Below, in pieces: positions 19,148 to 27,819 of a DNA stretch of 64,000 bases. The DNA comes from Alphaproteobacteria bacterium (GTDB lineage: Bacteria; Pseudomonadota; Alphaproteobacteria; Bin95), in NCBI GenBank assembly GCA_020638555.1, contig JACKII010000003.1, positions 468,369 through 532,368 of the forward strand, read 5' to 3'. The notes under the pieces were generated by a model. The model worked only from the letters and a program-made list of their open reading frames with translations, was not told the origin of the DNA and made no database searches. The first letter of the stretch is position 1; each line of letters begins with the position of its first letter. The position numbers and the translations under genes were made by a program.

Positions 19148-19546
19148 TTGTCGAAATTTCGCCGTGTCATCGCGCCCGAGGTTGCGGAAGGCGCCCCGGA
19201 GACCTGGTCCAACTGTCTTGTGGCCGGCAACACCGTCTATATCGCCGGCCTGACCGCGCGCGACCCGGTGGGCGACGCCACAATCGGCGCCGACGACGAA
19301 ACCCAGGCGCGCATCATTTTCGGCAAGATGAAAGCCTTGCTCGAAGCGGCCGGCGGCGACATGAGCGATGTGATCAAGATGACGGTCTATGTGACCGACA
19401 TCCGGCGGCGGAAACAGGTCTGGCAGGCGCGGCGCGAGTTCTTTTCCGGCGACTTCCCCGCCAGCACCCTGGTGGAGGTCTCGAAGCTGGCCGATCCGGC
19501 GATCACCGTCGAGATCGAGGCCATCGCCGTGCTGGGGCCGGTCTGA
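19148..19546 (+). CDS. RidA family protein lacking the catalytic arginine
   Basis: 132-residue YjgF/YER057c/UK114 family protein, starting at TTG 19148 after a GAAGGACC ribosome binding site. The fold markers are present (VYIAGLTARDP, DVIKMTVYVTDI, VEIEAIAVLG). True RidA enzymes hydrolyse reactive enamines using an Arg placed three residues before the VEV strand motif. Here that region reads PASTLVEVSK, with Ser at the Arg position, so deaminase activity is doubtful and it may belong to another Rid subfamily. It is convergent with the HNH gene. Confidence 0.88.
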   Translation: MSKFRRVIAPEVAEGAPETWSNCLVAGNTVYIAGLTARDPVGDATIGADDETQARIIFGKMKALLEAAGGDMSDVIKMTVYVTDIRRRKQVWQARREFFSGDFPASTLVEVSKLADPAITVEIEAIAVLGPV

Positions 19547-19568
19547 AGGCCTTAACGCCCCGGCAGCC

Positions 19569-20132
19569 TCAATCGTCGTCGAGCTCGCTGTCCCAGTAGA
19601 GATAGTCGCGCCAGCTCTCGTGCAAGAAATTGGGCGGGAATCCCCGCCCATGCTCCTGCAACTGGAAAACGCTCGGCTCGATTGGGGTGTGCTGCGGCCT
19701 CATCCCGGCCACGTTCGGCATCTTGTTGCCCTTGGCCAGATTGCAGGCGGAACACGACGTCACGACATTTTCCCAGGTGGTGCGCCCGCCGCGCGAGCGG
19801 GGAATCACATGGTCGAAGGTCAGGTCGTGCGGCTGGAAGCGGTCGCCGCAATACTGGCAGTCGAACCGGTCGCGCAGGAACACGTTGAAGCGGGTGAACG
19901 CCGCGCGTTTGGCCGGCGGCACGTATTCCTTCAGGGCGATGACCGACGGCAGCGGCATTTCAAAGGTCGGCGAGTGCACGGCGATATCGTACTCGGCCAG
20001 CACGTTCACCCGGTCGAGAAACACCGCCTTGATGGTTTCCCGCCACGGCCAGAGCGACAGCGGGAAGTAGCTGAGCGGCCGAAAGTCCGCATTCAGCACC
20101 AAAGCCGAACAATGATCCAAAGCGATGCGCAC
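19569..20132 (-). CDS. HNH endonuclease domain protein
   Basis: 187-residue protein with a zinc-stabilised HNH nuclease domain in its C-terminal half: Cys92 and Cys95 (CQYC), the DHVIPRSRGG core with Asp107-His108, Asn122 in WENVV, and Cys127 and Cys130 (CSAC). The start is taken as GTG at 20132, since AGGAG lies just upstream and the family begins with a similar ALVLNADFRPL segment. The biological role of this conserved bacterial family is not established. It is not associated here with restriction or phage genes. Confidence 0.88.
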   Translation of the reverse strand: MRIALDHCSALVLNADFRPLSYFPLSLWPWRETIKAVFLDRVNVLAEYDIAVHSPTFEMPLPSVIALKEYVPPAKRAAFTRFNVFLRDRFDCQYCGDRFQPHDLTFDHVIPRSRGGRTTWENVVTSCSACNLAKGNKMPNVAGMRPQHTPIEPSVFQLQEHGRGFPPNFLHESWRDYLYWDSELDDD

Positions 20133-20234
20133 GTCCGTTACGCTCCTTTGGTTGGCGCAGTATCCGATCGCGCTGCGCCGGGTCGCCGAATTGCGCGAGT
20201 GATTTTGCCGCCAAGCAGACACTCTCCGCAACTG

Positions 20235-20244
20235 CTATATATAG
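20235..20244. promoter_or_regulatory. A/T-rich palindrome in the HNH/Atm1 divergent region
   Basis: CTATATATAG is a perfect 10-base palindrome in GC-rich surroundings, about 100 bases from each of two divergent start codons. It could supply a -10 region or an operator; no well-spaced -35 box is clear on either strand. Confidence 0.3.
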
Positions 20245-20331
20245 AGCGATAGTCAGCGCCTGTTACAACCAGATGTCAATCGGCTCGCCCCGATTGGCCG
20301 GGCGCACACCGCATACCCCGATGAGTACCGG

Positions 20332-22146
20332 ATGACACCGCCGCCTGCGCCCGCGTCCGACGCGGGCACCCGCTCGGATTGGGCCACGATCCGTACGCTG
20401 CTGCCTTATCTTTGGCCTGCCGGCGATTCCAGCGCGCGCCTGCGCGTCGTGCTGGCCATGCTGAGCCTGCTGACCGCCAAGGTCGCGGTGATCTATGTGC
20501 CGATTCTGTTTGGCCAGGCCATCGATTCCCTGCCCGCCCTCGCCGAGGCGGGGCCGGCTGCGGCGCTGCCGCTGGGGCTGATCCTCGCCTATGGCGGCGC
20601 CCGCGTCGCCTCGCTGGCCTTCGGCGAGTTGCGGGATGCGATTTTCGCCAGCGTCGGCCAGCGCGCCATTCGCTCCATCGCGCTCGTCACCTTCCGCCAT
20701 CTGCACGTGCTGTCGCTGCGCTTCCACCTGGAGCGGCAGACCGGCGGCCTCTCGCGCTTCATCGAGCGCGGCACCAAGGCCATCGACACGCTGCTGCGCT
20801 TCACCCTGTTCGCGATCCTGCCGACCCTGATCGAGATCGTGCTGGTGTTCGCGCTGCTCTGGAGCCTGCTGGACCTGTGGTTTGCGGTGGTGACGATCGC
20901 GACCGTGATCCTCTACATCACCTACACGGTCGTCGTGACGAGCTGGCGGATCAAGCTGCGCCGGCGCATGAACGAGGCCGACCAGCGCGCCAACACCCGC
21001 GCCATCGACAGCCTGTTGAACTACGAGACCGTCAAGTATTTCGGCAACGAGGAGCACGAGGCCCGGCGATTCGATTCCTCGCTGCAACGCTACGAGAAGG
21101 CGGCGGTGGCGAACGGCCAGTCGCTGGGCCTGCTCAATGTGGGCCAGTCCTTCGTCATTTCGGTGGGCCTGACCGTCATCATGATCATGGCCGCCGCCGG
21201 CATTGCCGACCGGTCGATGACGGTGGGCGATTTCGTCATGGTCAACACCTACCTGATCCAGCTTTACCAGCCGCTCGGCTTTTTCGGCTTCGCCTACCGC
21301 GAGATCAAGCAGGCGCTGGTGGACATGGAGCGCATGTTCGACCTGCGCCTCGTCCCGCCGGAGGTGGAGGACAAGCCGGACGCCCCGGCCCTGGACGTCG
21401 CCGGCGGCGAGGTGCGGTTCGAGGGTGTGGAGTTCGGCTACGATCCGCGCCGGCCGATCCTGAAGGGCGTGAGCTTCACCGTGCCCGCCGGCAAGACCGT
21501 GGCCGTGGTCGGCCCCTCCGGCGCCGGCAAATCCACCATCAGCCGGCTGCTGTTCCGCTTCTACGACGTCAATGGCGGCCGGGTGCTGATCGACGGCCAG
21601 GACATTCGCGACGTGCAACAGGCAAGCGTGCGCGCGGTGCTGGGAATCGTGCCGCAGGACACCGTTCTGTTCAACGACACCATCACCTACAATATCGACT
21701 ATGGCCGCCCCGGCAGCACCCAGGCCGCGGTGGAGCGGGCGGCGCGCCTCGCCCACATTCACGACTTCATCGCCGGCACGCCGGACGGCTATGCCACCAT
21801 GGTCGGCGAGCGCGGGCTGAAACTCTCCGGCGGCGAGAAACAGCGCGTCGCCATCGCCCGCACCATATTGAAAGACCCGCCGATCCTGCTGTTCGACGAG
21901 GCCACCAGCGCGCTCGACACCGAGACGGAGCAGGCGATCCAGCAGAATTTGCGCGAACTCGCCCAGGGCAAGACCGCGCTGGTGATCGCGCACCGGCTTT
22001 CGACCGTGGTCGACGCCGACGAAATCCTGGTGCTGGACGCGGGCCGCATCGTCGAGCGCGGCCGCCACCGGGAGTTGGTGGCGCGGGGCGGCGTCTATGC
22101 CGCCATGTGGGCGCGCCAGCAGGAAGACCCCGACGCCGACGCCTGA
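20332..22146 (+). CDS. Atm1-type ABC transporter, fused permease and ATPase
   Basis: 604-residue half-transporter. The first 330 residues form six membrane segments and include LNYETVKYFGNEEHEARRF, a stretch typical of mitochondrial Atm1 and bacterial heavy-metal-tolerance exporters. The ATPase domain shows Walker A GPSGAGKST (about 399), the LSGGEKQRVAIAR signature (about 501) and Walker B ILLFDEATSALD. Family members export glutathione-linked sulfur or metal conjugates and work as homodimers. It is a single gene followed by a family A repeat. Confidence 0.93.
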   Translation: MTPPPAPASDAGTRSDWATIRTLLPYLWPAGDSSARLRVVLAMLSLLTAKVAVIYVPILFGQAIDSLPALAEAGPAAALPLGLILAYGGARVASLAFGELRDAIFASVGQRAIRSIALVTFRHLHVLSLRFHLERQTGGLSRFIERGTKAIDTLLRFTLFAILPTLIEIVLVFALLWSLLDLWFAVVTIATVILYITYTVVVTSWRIKLRRRMNEADQRANTRAIDSLLNYETVKYFGNEEHEARRFDSSLQRYEKAAVANGQSLGLLNVGQSFVISVGLTVIMIMAAAGIADRSMTVGDFVMVNTYLIQLYQPLGFFGFAYREIKQALVDMERMFDLRLVPPEVEDKPDAPALDVAGGEVRFEGVEFGYDPRRPILKGVSFTVPAGKTVAVVGPSGAGKSTISRLLFRFYDVNGGRVLIDGQDIRDVQQASVRAVLGIVPQDTVLFNDTITYNIDYGRPGSTQAAVERAARLAHIHDFIAGTPDGYATMVGERGLKLSGGEKQRVAIARTILKDPPILLFDEATSALDTETEQAIQQNLRELAQGKTALVIAHRLSTVVDADEILVLDAGRIVERGRHRELVARGGVYAAMWARQQEDPDADA

Positions 22147-22149
22147 TCC

Positions 22150-22312
22150 CTGAACGGGGCCTGATCCCCGGAGGTGGCGGAGCATCGCTCCTGATCCCCG
22201 GAAGTGGCGGAGCCGCCATCCGGGGCCGGTTGCTCTCGCGAACACGGGCGGCGGCGGTGTTCGAAGGATGACACCGGTCCCGGATCGGCGCTCCGCACCG
22301 TCCGGGAAACAC
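22150..22312. repeat. REP-like palindromic repeat, family A
   Basis: Opens with two near-identical units (CTGATCCCCGGAGGTGGCGG and CTGATCCCCGGAAGTGGCGG). It then continues into the GTTCGAAGGATGACACCGG and CCCGGATCGGCGCTCCGCA blocks shared with the copy at 18912-19037. It lies between convergent genes. Confidence 0.75.
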
Positions 22313-22342
22313 CGAGCTCAGTCCGCCGCTTTCCCCTCGTCC

Positions 22343-24109
22343 TCAGTGCGAGTGGCGCGGGATTTTGTGGCGGACGCGCTGGTATTTCACCGCCGACTCC
22401 AACACGCCGCCGGTCTCCAACTGGCCGACGTCGCGGCGGTAGATCTCCTCCCACGGCGTGTGGTTGTCGAACTCCACCGGCGGCAGCGCGGCACGGCGGC
22501 GGGCGATCTCCTCGTCGGAAATCAGCATGTCGACACGGGCGGCATTCAGGTCGATGCGCACCGGGTCGCCGTTTTGCAGGATCGCCAGATTGCCGCCGGC
22601 GGCGCTCTCCGGCGAGGCGTTCAGGATCGAGGGCGAGCCGGACGTGCCGCTCTGGCGGCCGTCGCCGACGCAGGGCAGGCTCATGACACCGGCTTTGATC
22701 AGGGCGTCCGGCGGCTGCATGTTCACCACCTCCGCCGAGCCCGGATAGCCGAGCGGCCCGGTGCCGCGGATGAACAGCACCGTGCGCTCGTCGATGCCGA
22801 GGGCCGGGTCGTTCAGGTTCCGGTGGTAGTCCTCCGGCCCGTCGAACACGACGGCCTTGCCCTCGAACACATTCTCCCGGCCCGGTTCCGACAGGAAGCG
22901 CTTGCGGAAATCGGCGTCGATGACGCTGGTCTTCATGATGGCGCTGTCGAAAATGTTGCCGCGCATCACCAGGAAGCCGGCCTTGTCCTTCATCGGCTGG
23001 CCATACGCCTTGATGACGTCGCGGTTCGAGGCCTCGCGGCCGCGGCAATTCTCGCCCATGGTCTTGCCGTTGATCGTCAGCGCGGCCTCGTGAATCTTGC
23101 CGGCGCCGATCAGCTCGTTCACCACCGCCGGCACGCCGCCGGCGCGGTGATAGCCCTCGCCCAGATACTCGCCCGCCGGCTGGAGGTTGACCAGCAAAGG
23201 CAGGTCGTAGCCATGGACCTGCCAGTCATCCAGGCTCAACTCCACCCCCGCATGGCGGGCGATGGCCGCCAGATGGATCGGCGCGTTGGTGGAGCCGCCG
23301 ATGGCGGTGTTGACGGCGATGGCGTTCAGGAACGCCTCGCGCGTCAGGATCTTGGAGGGCGTCAGGTCCTCCCAGACGATTTCCACCGCGCGCTTGCCGG
23401 TCTCGTAGGCGATCTGGCCGCGCTCGCGATAGGGCGCCGGGATGGCGGCGCAGCCGGGCAGCGACAGGCCCAGCGCCTCCGCCAGGCTGTTCATGGTCGT
23501 GGCCGTGCCCATGGTGTTGCAATGGCCCATGGATGGCGCTGAGGCGGCCACCACCTCGATGAATTCCTCATAGCCGATCTCGCCGGCGGCGTAGCGCTGC
23601 CGCGCCTCCCACAGCACCGTGCCGGAGCCGACGCGGCGGCCCTTGTAATTGCCGTCCAGCATCGGCCCGCCCGAAAGCACGATGGCGGGAATGTCGACCG
23701 TCGCCGCCGCCATGATCATCGCCGGCGTGGTCTTGTCGCAACCGGTGGTCAGCACGACACCGTCCAGCGGATAGCCGTGCAGCACCTCCACCAGCGAGAG
23801 ATAGGCCAGGTTCCGGTCCAGCGCCGCGGTCGGCCGCTTGCCGGTCTCCTGGATCGGATGGGTCGGGAATTCCAGGGCGACGCCGCCCGCCTCGCGAATG
23901 CCCTCGCGCACCCGTTGGGCCAGGTCGACATGGATGCGGTTGCAGGGCGAGAGGTCGCTGCCGGACTGGGCGATGCCGATGATCGGCTTGCCGGACTGCA
24001 ACTCATCCCGCGTCAGGCCGAAATTCATGTAGCGCTCTATGTACATGGCGGTGGCGCTGACATCGTGCGGGTCGTTGAACCATTCCGCGCTGCGCAATTT
24101 CCGGGCCAT
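22343..24109 (-). CDS. IlvD/Edd family dehydratase, probably sugar-acid type
   Basis: 588-residue Fe-S dehydratase. The cluster cysteines are visible: Cys56 (SPCNRIH), Cys124 (TTGCDKTTPA) and Cys197 (MGHCNTMGTA). The C-terminal Gly/Ser active-site region PCVGDGRQSGTSGSPSILN is present. The start (ARKLRSAEWFNDP) resembles arabonate/xylonate-type sugar-acid dehydratases more than valine-pathway IlvD, so a role in pentonate or hexonate breakdown is likelier. No other isoleucine-valine genes are nearby. Aldolase genes at 41-42.5 kb could serve the same kind of route. Confidence 0.88.
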   Translation of the reverse strand: MARKLRSAEWFNDPHDVSATAMYIERYMNFGLTRDELQSGKPIIGIAQSGSDLSPCNRIHVDLAQRVREGIREAGGVALEFPTHPIQETGKRPTAALDRNLAYLSLVEVLHGYPLDGVVLTTGCDKTTPAMIMAAATVDIPAIVLSGGPMLDGNYKGRRVGSGTVLWEARQRYAAGEIGYEEFIEVVAASAPSMGHCNTMGTATTMNSLAEALGLSLPGCAAIPAPYRERGQIAYETGKRAVEIVWEDLTPSKILTREAFLNAIAVNTAIGGSTNAPIHLAAIARHAGVELSLDDWQVHGYDLPLLVNLQPAGEYLGEGYHRAGGVPAVVNELIGAGKIHEAALTINGKTMGENCRGREASNRDVIKAYGQPMKDKAGFLVMRGNIFDSAIMKTSVIDADFRKRFLSEPGRENVFEGKAVVFDGPEDYHRNLNDPALGIDERTVLFIRGTGPLGYPGSAEVVNMQPPDALIKAGVMSLPCVGDGRQSGTSGSPSILNASPESAAGGNLAILQNGDPVRIDLNAARVDMLISDEEIARRRAALPPVEFDNHTPWEEIYRRDVGQLETGGVLESAVKYQRVRHKIPRHSH

Positions 24110-24194
24110 CCGACGGTCTCCCTACTATGCTATTGCTCCGGCTAGTATAGAGGCAGTCAAGGGCCGCTGGTAGCCCGTGTCAGGGAGAGAAACG

Positions 24195-25322
24195 ATGCGC
24201 GATCCGTCAACGCAACCCCTTCCCGCTGCCAGCCATCGCACCGACAGCGAAGCGCAGAAATTCGTGGTGGATTCGGCGATCCGGATCGGGGTTCTCGGCC
24301 TTCTCGCCTATTGGTCCCTCACCCTGGTCGCCCCCTTTCTGTCGATCGTGGTCTGGGCCGGCGTGCTTGCGGTCGCGCTCTATCCGATCTTTGCCTGGCT
24401 CGCACGGGCGATGGGCGGGCGGCGCACCCTGGCGGCGGCGCTGGTGACGCTCGTCCTGCTGCTGATCGTCATCGGACCGGTGGCCGCCCTCGTTGCGAGC
24501 CTGATCGAATGGTCCGCCGCGCTGGTCAGCAAGCTTCAGGCCGGCCAGATTGCGGTCCCCCTGCCGCCGGACTCGGTCCGGCAATGGCCGCTGATCGGCG
24601 AGCGCGCCTACGCGTTCTGGACGCTCGCCGCCGACAATCTCGCCGGCGCCGCCCTGAGCATCAAACCGCAATTGCTGAAAGCCGGCGGAACGGTGCTCGG
24701 GTCGATGGCCGGCCTGGGCCTCAGCGCTCTGGCGTTCGCTGCGTCCAGCGTCATCGCCGGCTGCCTCCTGGTGCCCGGCCCGAGACTGGTTGCCGGGGCA
24801 AGGCTGCTTGCGACCCGCATCGTTTCCAGCCGCGGCGACCGGTTTGTGGACATGGCCGGCACCACGATCCGCAATGTCAGCCGCGGCGTCATCGGGATTT
24901 CCCTGCTCCAGGCGCTACTGGGCGGGATTGGCATGATCGCCGCCGGCGTGCCGTTGGCGGGCCCGCTGGCGCTGGCAATGCTGGTGCTGGGGATCGTGCA
25001 GATCGGGCCGGGCATCGTGGTCGTGGGCGTGATCGTGTGGGCCTGGTCCACGCTCGACCCGCTCGCCGCCGGCCTGCTGACGGCCTATCTCGTGCCGGTC
25101 GCGCTGATCGACAATGTCCTCCGGCCCATCGTCATGGCCAAGGGGCTGCCCGTGCCGATGCTGGTGATCCTGGTCGGCGTGATCGGCGGCACGCTCAGCT
25201 ATGGTCTGATCGGACTCTTTCTCGGTCCGATCGTGCTCAGTGTCTTCTATGAGTTGCTCGTGGCGTGGGTGCGGGACCGGCCGCAAGTCGCGGCACCCGC
25301 CGCCACAACCGAGGATTCCTAG
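24195..25322 (+). CDS. AI-2E family transporter (PerM/YhhQ-like)
   Basis: 375-residue polytopic membrane protein with the AI-2E/PerM layout: two N-terminal hydrophobic hairpins, an amphipathic soluble stretch (about residues 100-160), then four to five further membrane segments ending in GLIGLFLGPIVLSVFYELL. Members have been linked to autoinducer-2 release or to sodium/proton exchange. The cargo here is unknown. ATG 24195 follows GGGAGA and is preferred to GTG 24177. It is divergent from the dehydratase gene. Confidence 0.88.
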   Translation: MRDPSTQPLPAASHRTDSEAQKFVVDSAIRIGVLGLLAYWSLTLVAPFLSIVVWAGVLAVALYPIFAWLARAMGGRRTLAAALVTLVLLLIVIGPVAALVASLIEWSAALVSKLQAGQIAVPLPPDSVRQWPLIGERAYAFWTLAADNLAGAALSIKPQLLKAGGTVLGSMAGLGLSALAFAASSVIAGCLLVPGPRLVAGARLLATRIVSSRGDRFVDMAGTTIRNVSRGVIGISLLQALLGGIGMIAAGVPLAGPLALAMLVLGIVQIGPGIVVVGVIVWAWSTLDPLAAGLLTAYLVPVALIDNVLRPIVMAKGLPVPMLVILVGVIGGTLSYGLIGLFLGPIVLSVFYELLVAWVRDRPQVAAPAATTEDS

Positions 25323-25428
25323 CCGGGCATACGCCAAAACCGGCGGCGCGCCATCGCCCGGCCCCAGAGTGGCGCGGTCGTGACCGCAGTTCCCTTGATC
25401 ACTGCACAATACGACCGGCCCCTCCCGC

Positions 25429-25445
25429 AATTTTCCCCGAAAATT
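25429..25445. promoter_or_regulatory. 17-base perfect dyad upstream of the EF-hand gene
   Basis: AATTTTC and GAAAATT arranged around a CCC centre, about 108 bases before the EF-hand start codon and 107 bases after the transporter stop codon. Its A/T-rich arms stand out in GC-rich DNA and suit a repressor or activator site. No protein partner is apparent. Confidence 0.4.
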
Positions 25446-25552
25446 CCCCAATACCCACATACTTCCGCCAAGCGGCTCGACCAGATTGCGTCCTCAGGCA
25501 CAGCGCACTGACGCCTGTGCCTGGATCAGAACCCAAGTGAGGACCATTGATC

Positions 25553-25777
25553 ATGTCAAAAGTCTGGCTCGCGCTCGCCACGGCGGGCTTTCTGATGGCG
25601 TCGCCGGCGATGGCAGCCAACGCCGACTTCGCGAAGGCCGATGCCAACGGGGACGGCAGTGTCTCCATGGAAGAAGCGAAAGCCGTCATGCCCGATCTGA
25701 CGGAAGCCCAGTTCAAGGCGGCCGATGCCGACGGCAGCGGCTCGCTGGACGAGAAGGAATTCGCGTCCCTGAGCTAG
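25553..25777 (+). CDS. small secreted EF-hand protein
   Basis: 74-residue protein with a signal peptide (about residues 1-21, cleavage after SPAMA) and two EF-hand loops: DANGDGSVSMEE at residues 30-41 and DADGSGSLDEKE at 58-69. Both carry the acidic calcium ligands at the expected loop positions. The mature protein is therefore little more than one EF-hand pair, probably periplasmic and calcium-binding. It stands alone, with a dyad upstream and a strong terminator downstream. Calcium storage or sensing is inferred. Confidence 0.92.
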   Translation: MSKVWLALATAGFLMASPAMAANADFAKADANGDGSVSMEEAKAVMPDLTEAQFKAADADGSGSLDEKEFASLS

Positions 25778-25819
25778 GCTCACCCCAGTTCCCGATACCT
25801 TCTTGATCGATCCACTTCG

Positions 25820-25853
25820 CCCCGGCGCCGCCCACAGCGCCGGGGCCTTTTTT
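25820..25853 (+). terminator. rho-independent terminator of the EF-hand gene
   Basis: Nine-base-pair stem (25820-25828 with 25837-25845), 8-base loop, then CC and six T residues (25848-25853). It lies 43 bases beyond the stop codon. Confidence 0.9.
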
Positions 25854-25944
25854 GCCCGCAATTGGCAAAGCGGCGGCCAGCGGCTAAACCAGCGCGTCAT
25901 TCGATGCTCCCCCAACCCGTGCCTGTCACGAAAGCCGCCCTGCC

Positions 25945-26631
25945 ATGACCCAGTTTGCCATCCCGCCGCTTGCCCCCGTCACCCTGCCGGTGGAGGGCAC
26001 GGACGCGGTATTCCCCGTCGCCCGCGTCTTTTGCATCGGCCGCAATTATGCGGAGCATGCGCGCGAGATGGGCCACGATCCGGACCGCGAGCCGCCCTTC
26101 TTCTTCATGAAGCCCGCCACCAGCGTCTCGACCGGCGGCGAATTCCCCTATCCGCCCGGCACGTCGGACGTGCATCACGAGATGGAAATGATCGTGGCGC
26201 TGGGCAAAGGCGGCCGCGACATCCCGGAAGACCGGGCGCTCGACTGCGTCTACGGCTATGGCGTCGGCCTCGACATGACCCGGCGCGACCTGCAGGGCGA
26301 GGCCAAGAAGCTGGGCCGCCCCTGGGAGATCGGCAAGGCGTTCGACCATGCCGCCCCGTGCAGCGGCCTGAAGCGCGCCGCCGACATCGGCCACCCGACG
26401 GCGAACCGCATCACTCTGGATGTGAACGGCAAGCGCCGCCAGGACAGCACGCTCGACAAGATGATCTGGAACGTGCCGGAGACCATCGCCTATATCAGCC
26501 GCTATTTCGAACTGATGCCGGGCGACATCATCATGTCCGGCACGCCGGAGGGCGTGGCCGCCGTCGTCAAGGGCGACCGGCTGGTCGGCGAGGTCGAGGG
26601 CGTCGGCCGGCTGGAAGTGACCGTCGTCTAG
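25945..26631 (+). CDS. fumarylacetoacetate hydrolase (FAH) family protein
   Basis: 228-residue FAH-domain hydrolase of the short FAHD1/fumarylpyruvate hydrolase type. Visible features are FCIGRNYAEHAREMG near the start, the metal-site pattern HHEMEMIVALGKGG (about 72-85), and the closing MSGTPEGVAAV. Relatives cleave acylpyruvates or decarboxylate oxaloacetate. With only weak context, the substrate is open. The TAG stop is the left end of a palindromic mobile-like element. ATG 25945 is the only sensible start. Confidence 0.92.
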   Translation: MTQFAIPPLAPVTLPVEGTDAVFPVARVFCIGRNYAEHAREMGHDPDREPPFFFMKPATSVSTGGEFPYPPGTSDVHHEMEMIVALGKGGRDIPEDRALDCVYGYGVGLDMTRRDLQGEAKKLGRPWEIGKAFDHAAPCSGLKRAADIGHPTANRITLDVNGKRRQDSTLDKMIWNVPETIAYISRYFELMPGDIIMSGTPEGVAAVVKGDRLVGEVEGVGRLEVTVV

Positions 26632-26811
26632 AGCGGATTATTTTTCCGCTGGCTCACCAGCCCGTCTTCCCTGTCCTCGCGAAGGCGGGGACCCAAGCCT
26701 GAGAGACCAATACAGAGTCCCGTGTCCTGTGAGACGCTCTCAGGCATGGGCTCCCGCTTGCGCGGGAGACGAGGCAGGAGAGTGGGTCGACCAGGACCGA
26801 AAACGCTCTGG
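26628..26811. mobile_element. palindromic MITE-like element at the TAG stop of the FAH gene
   Basis: About 184 bases starting in CTAG (26628-26631), which also contains the FAH stop codon. Outer arms begin GAGCGGATT on the left and end AAAACGCTCT on the right. Inner hairpins include GCGAAGGCGGGGACC, AGCCTGAGAGACC and the facing TCTCAGGCATGGGCTCCCGC. The right flank reads CTGG instead of CTAG. It encodes nothing. Confidence 0.75.
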
Positions 26812-26848
26812 GCGCCTGGGTGTTTGGGCGAGCGCGAGCCCCTTCCCT

Positions 26849-27766
26849 TCAGGCGCCGGCCCGCGGATCGGGCCATTCGGGCAGGTTCATGCGCCGGCGC
26901 CAGTGGGTAGCGATTGCGTCGCGCCGCGCGACCCACACATCGCCCTTGCCGGCGATATGGTCCAGGACCCGGCGCAGCCCACCGATGCGGCCGGGCCGGC
27001 CGATAATGCGGAGATGCAGGCCGATGGTCAGCATTTTCGGCGCCGTCTCGCTCTCGGCCCGCAACCAGTCGATGGCCTCGATGCAATAGCGCGCGAAGTC
27101 GTCGGCGAAATGGAAGCCGCCGCCGCGCTGAAAGCGCATGTCGTTGGTGTCGAAGCCATAGGGCAGCACCACGTGCGGCCGGCCCGCGACCTCCACGATC
27201 TGCGGCAGGTCATCGTTGTAGACGTCGCTGTCGTAGAGAAAGCCGCCCTCCTCCACCAGCAACCGGCGCGTGTTCGGGCTGGCGGCCGAGCGGGTGTGCC
27301 AGCCCACCGGCCGCACCCCGGCGGCGGCCTCGATCTCGGCGACGCAGCGGGCGATCACGGCCCGCTCTTCGTCCTCGGTCATGTTGGCGTGCCGCTCCCA
27401 GCGCCAGGAGTGGCAGCCGATCTCGTGCCCGCGCGCCACCGCGTCCTGGGCCAGCCAGGGCGACAGGGTCAGGGCGCGGGCGCAGCAGTTCAACTGCGCC
27501 TTGAAGCCGTGCCGGTCCAACTCGTCCATGACGCGCCAGTAGCCGGCGCGCGACCCGTACTCGAAATGCGTGTCCTTGGCCGGGTCCGGCACGTGTTCGA
27601 CCTCTTCGACGATCTCGTAGACCGCCTCGTTGCGCTCGTCGCCCAGGCTGATGGACAGTTCCGCGCCCTCCTCGACATTGACGACGAGGGACACGGCGAG
27701 CCGGGCGTCGCCCGGCCATTCCGGATGGGGCGGCCGTTGGCCATAGCCCAGGAAATCGCGGTTCAT
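26849..27766 (-). CDS. polysaccharide deacetylase family protein, PuuE/allantoinase-like
   Basis: 305-residue NodB-fold protein of the PuuE-like branch. The N-terminal strand reads VSLVVNVEEGAE, as in PuuE-type allantoinases rather than chitin deacetylases; HEIGCHSWRWERH and GWHTRSAASPNTR are the other core motifs. PuuE opens allantoin without a metal. The start is fixed by GGAGGG 8 bases before the ATG at 27766. It lies 53 bases after dctM on the same strand, so it is probably the last gene of dctPQM-puuE. That hints that the TRAP system imports a ureide-like acid, but a sugar substrate is not excluded. Confidence 0.85.
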   Translation of the reverse strand: MNRDFLGYGQRPPHPEWPGDARLAVSLVVNVEEGAELSISLGDERNEAVYEIVEEVEHVPDPAKDTHFEYGSRAGYWRVMDELDRHGFKAQLNCCARALTLSPWLAQDAVARGHEIGCHSWRWERHANMTEDEERAVIARCVAEIEAAAGVRPVGWHTRSAASPNTRRLLVEEGGFLYDSDVYNDDLPQIVEVAGRPHVVLPYGFDTNDMRFQRGGGFHFADDFARYCIEAIDWLRAESETAPKMLTIGLHLRIIGRPGRIGGLRRVLDHIAGKGDVWVARRDAIATHWRRRMNLPEWPDPRAGA

Positions 27767-27819
27767 GCTTGGGATTCCCTCCGGTTCCTTTCCGGGGCGA
27801 CGCGGATCGGGCGCGGCCA

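Noticed and set aside
20263..22245. 660-residue frame on the minus strand
   Set aside because: It lies entirely opposite the Atm1-like ABC transporter, whose Walker and signature motifs fix the true frame.
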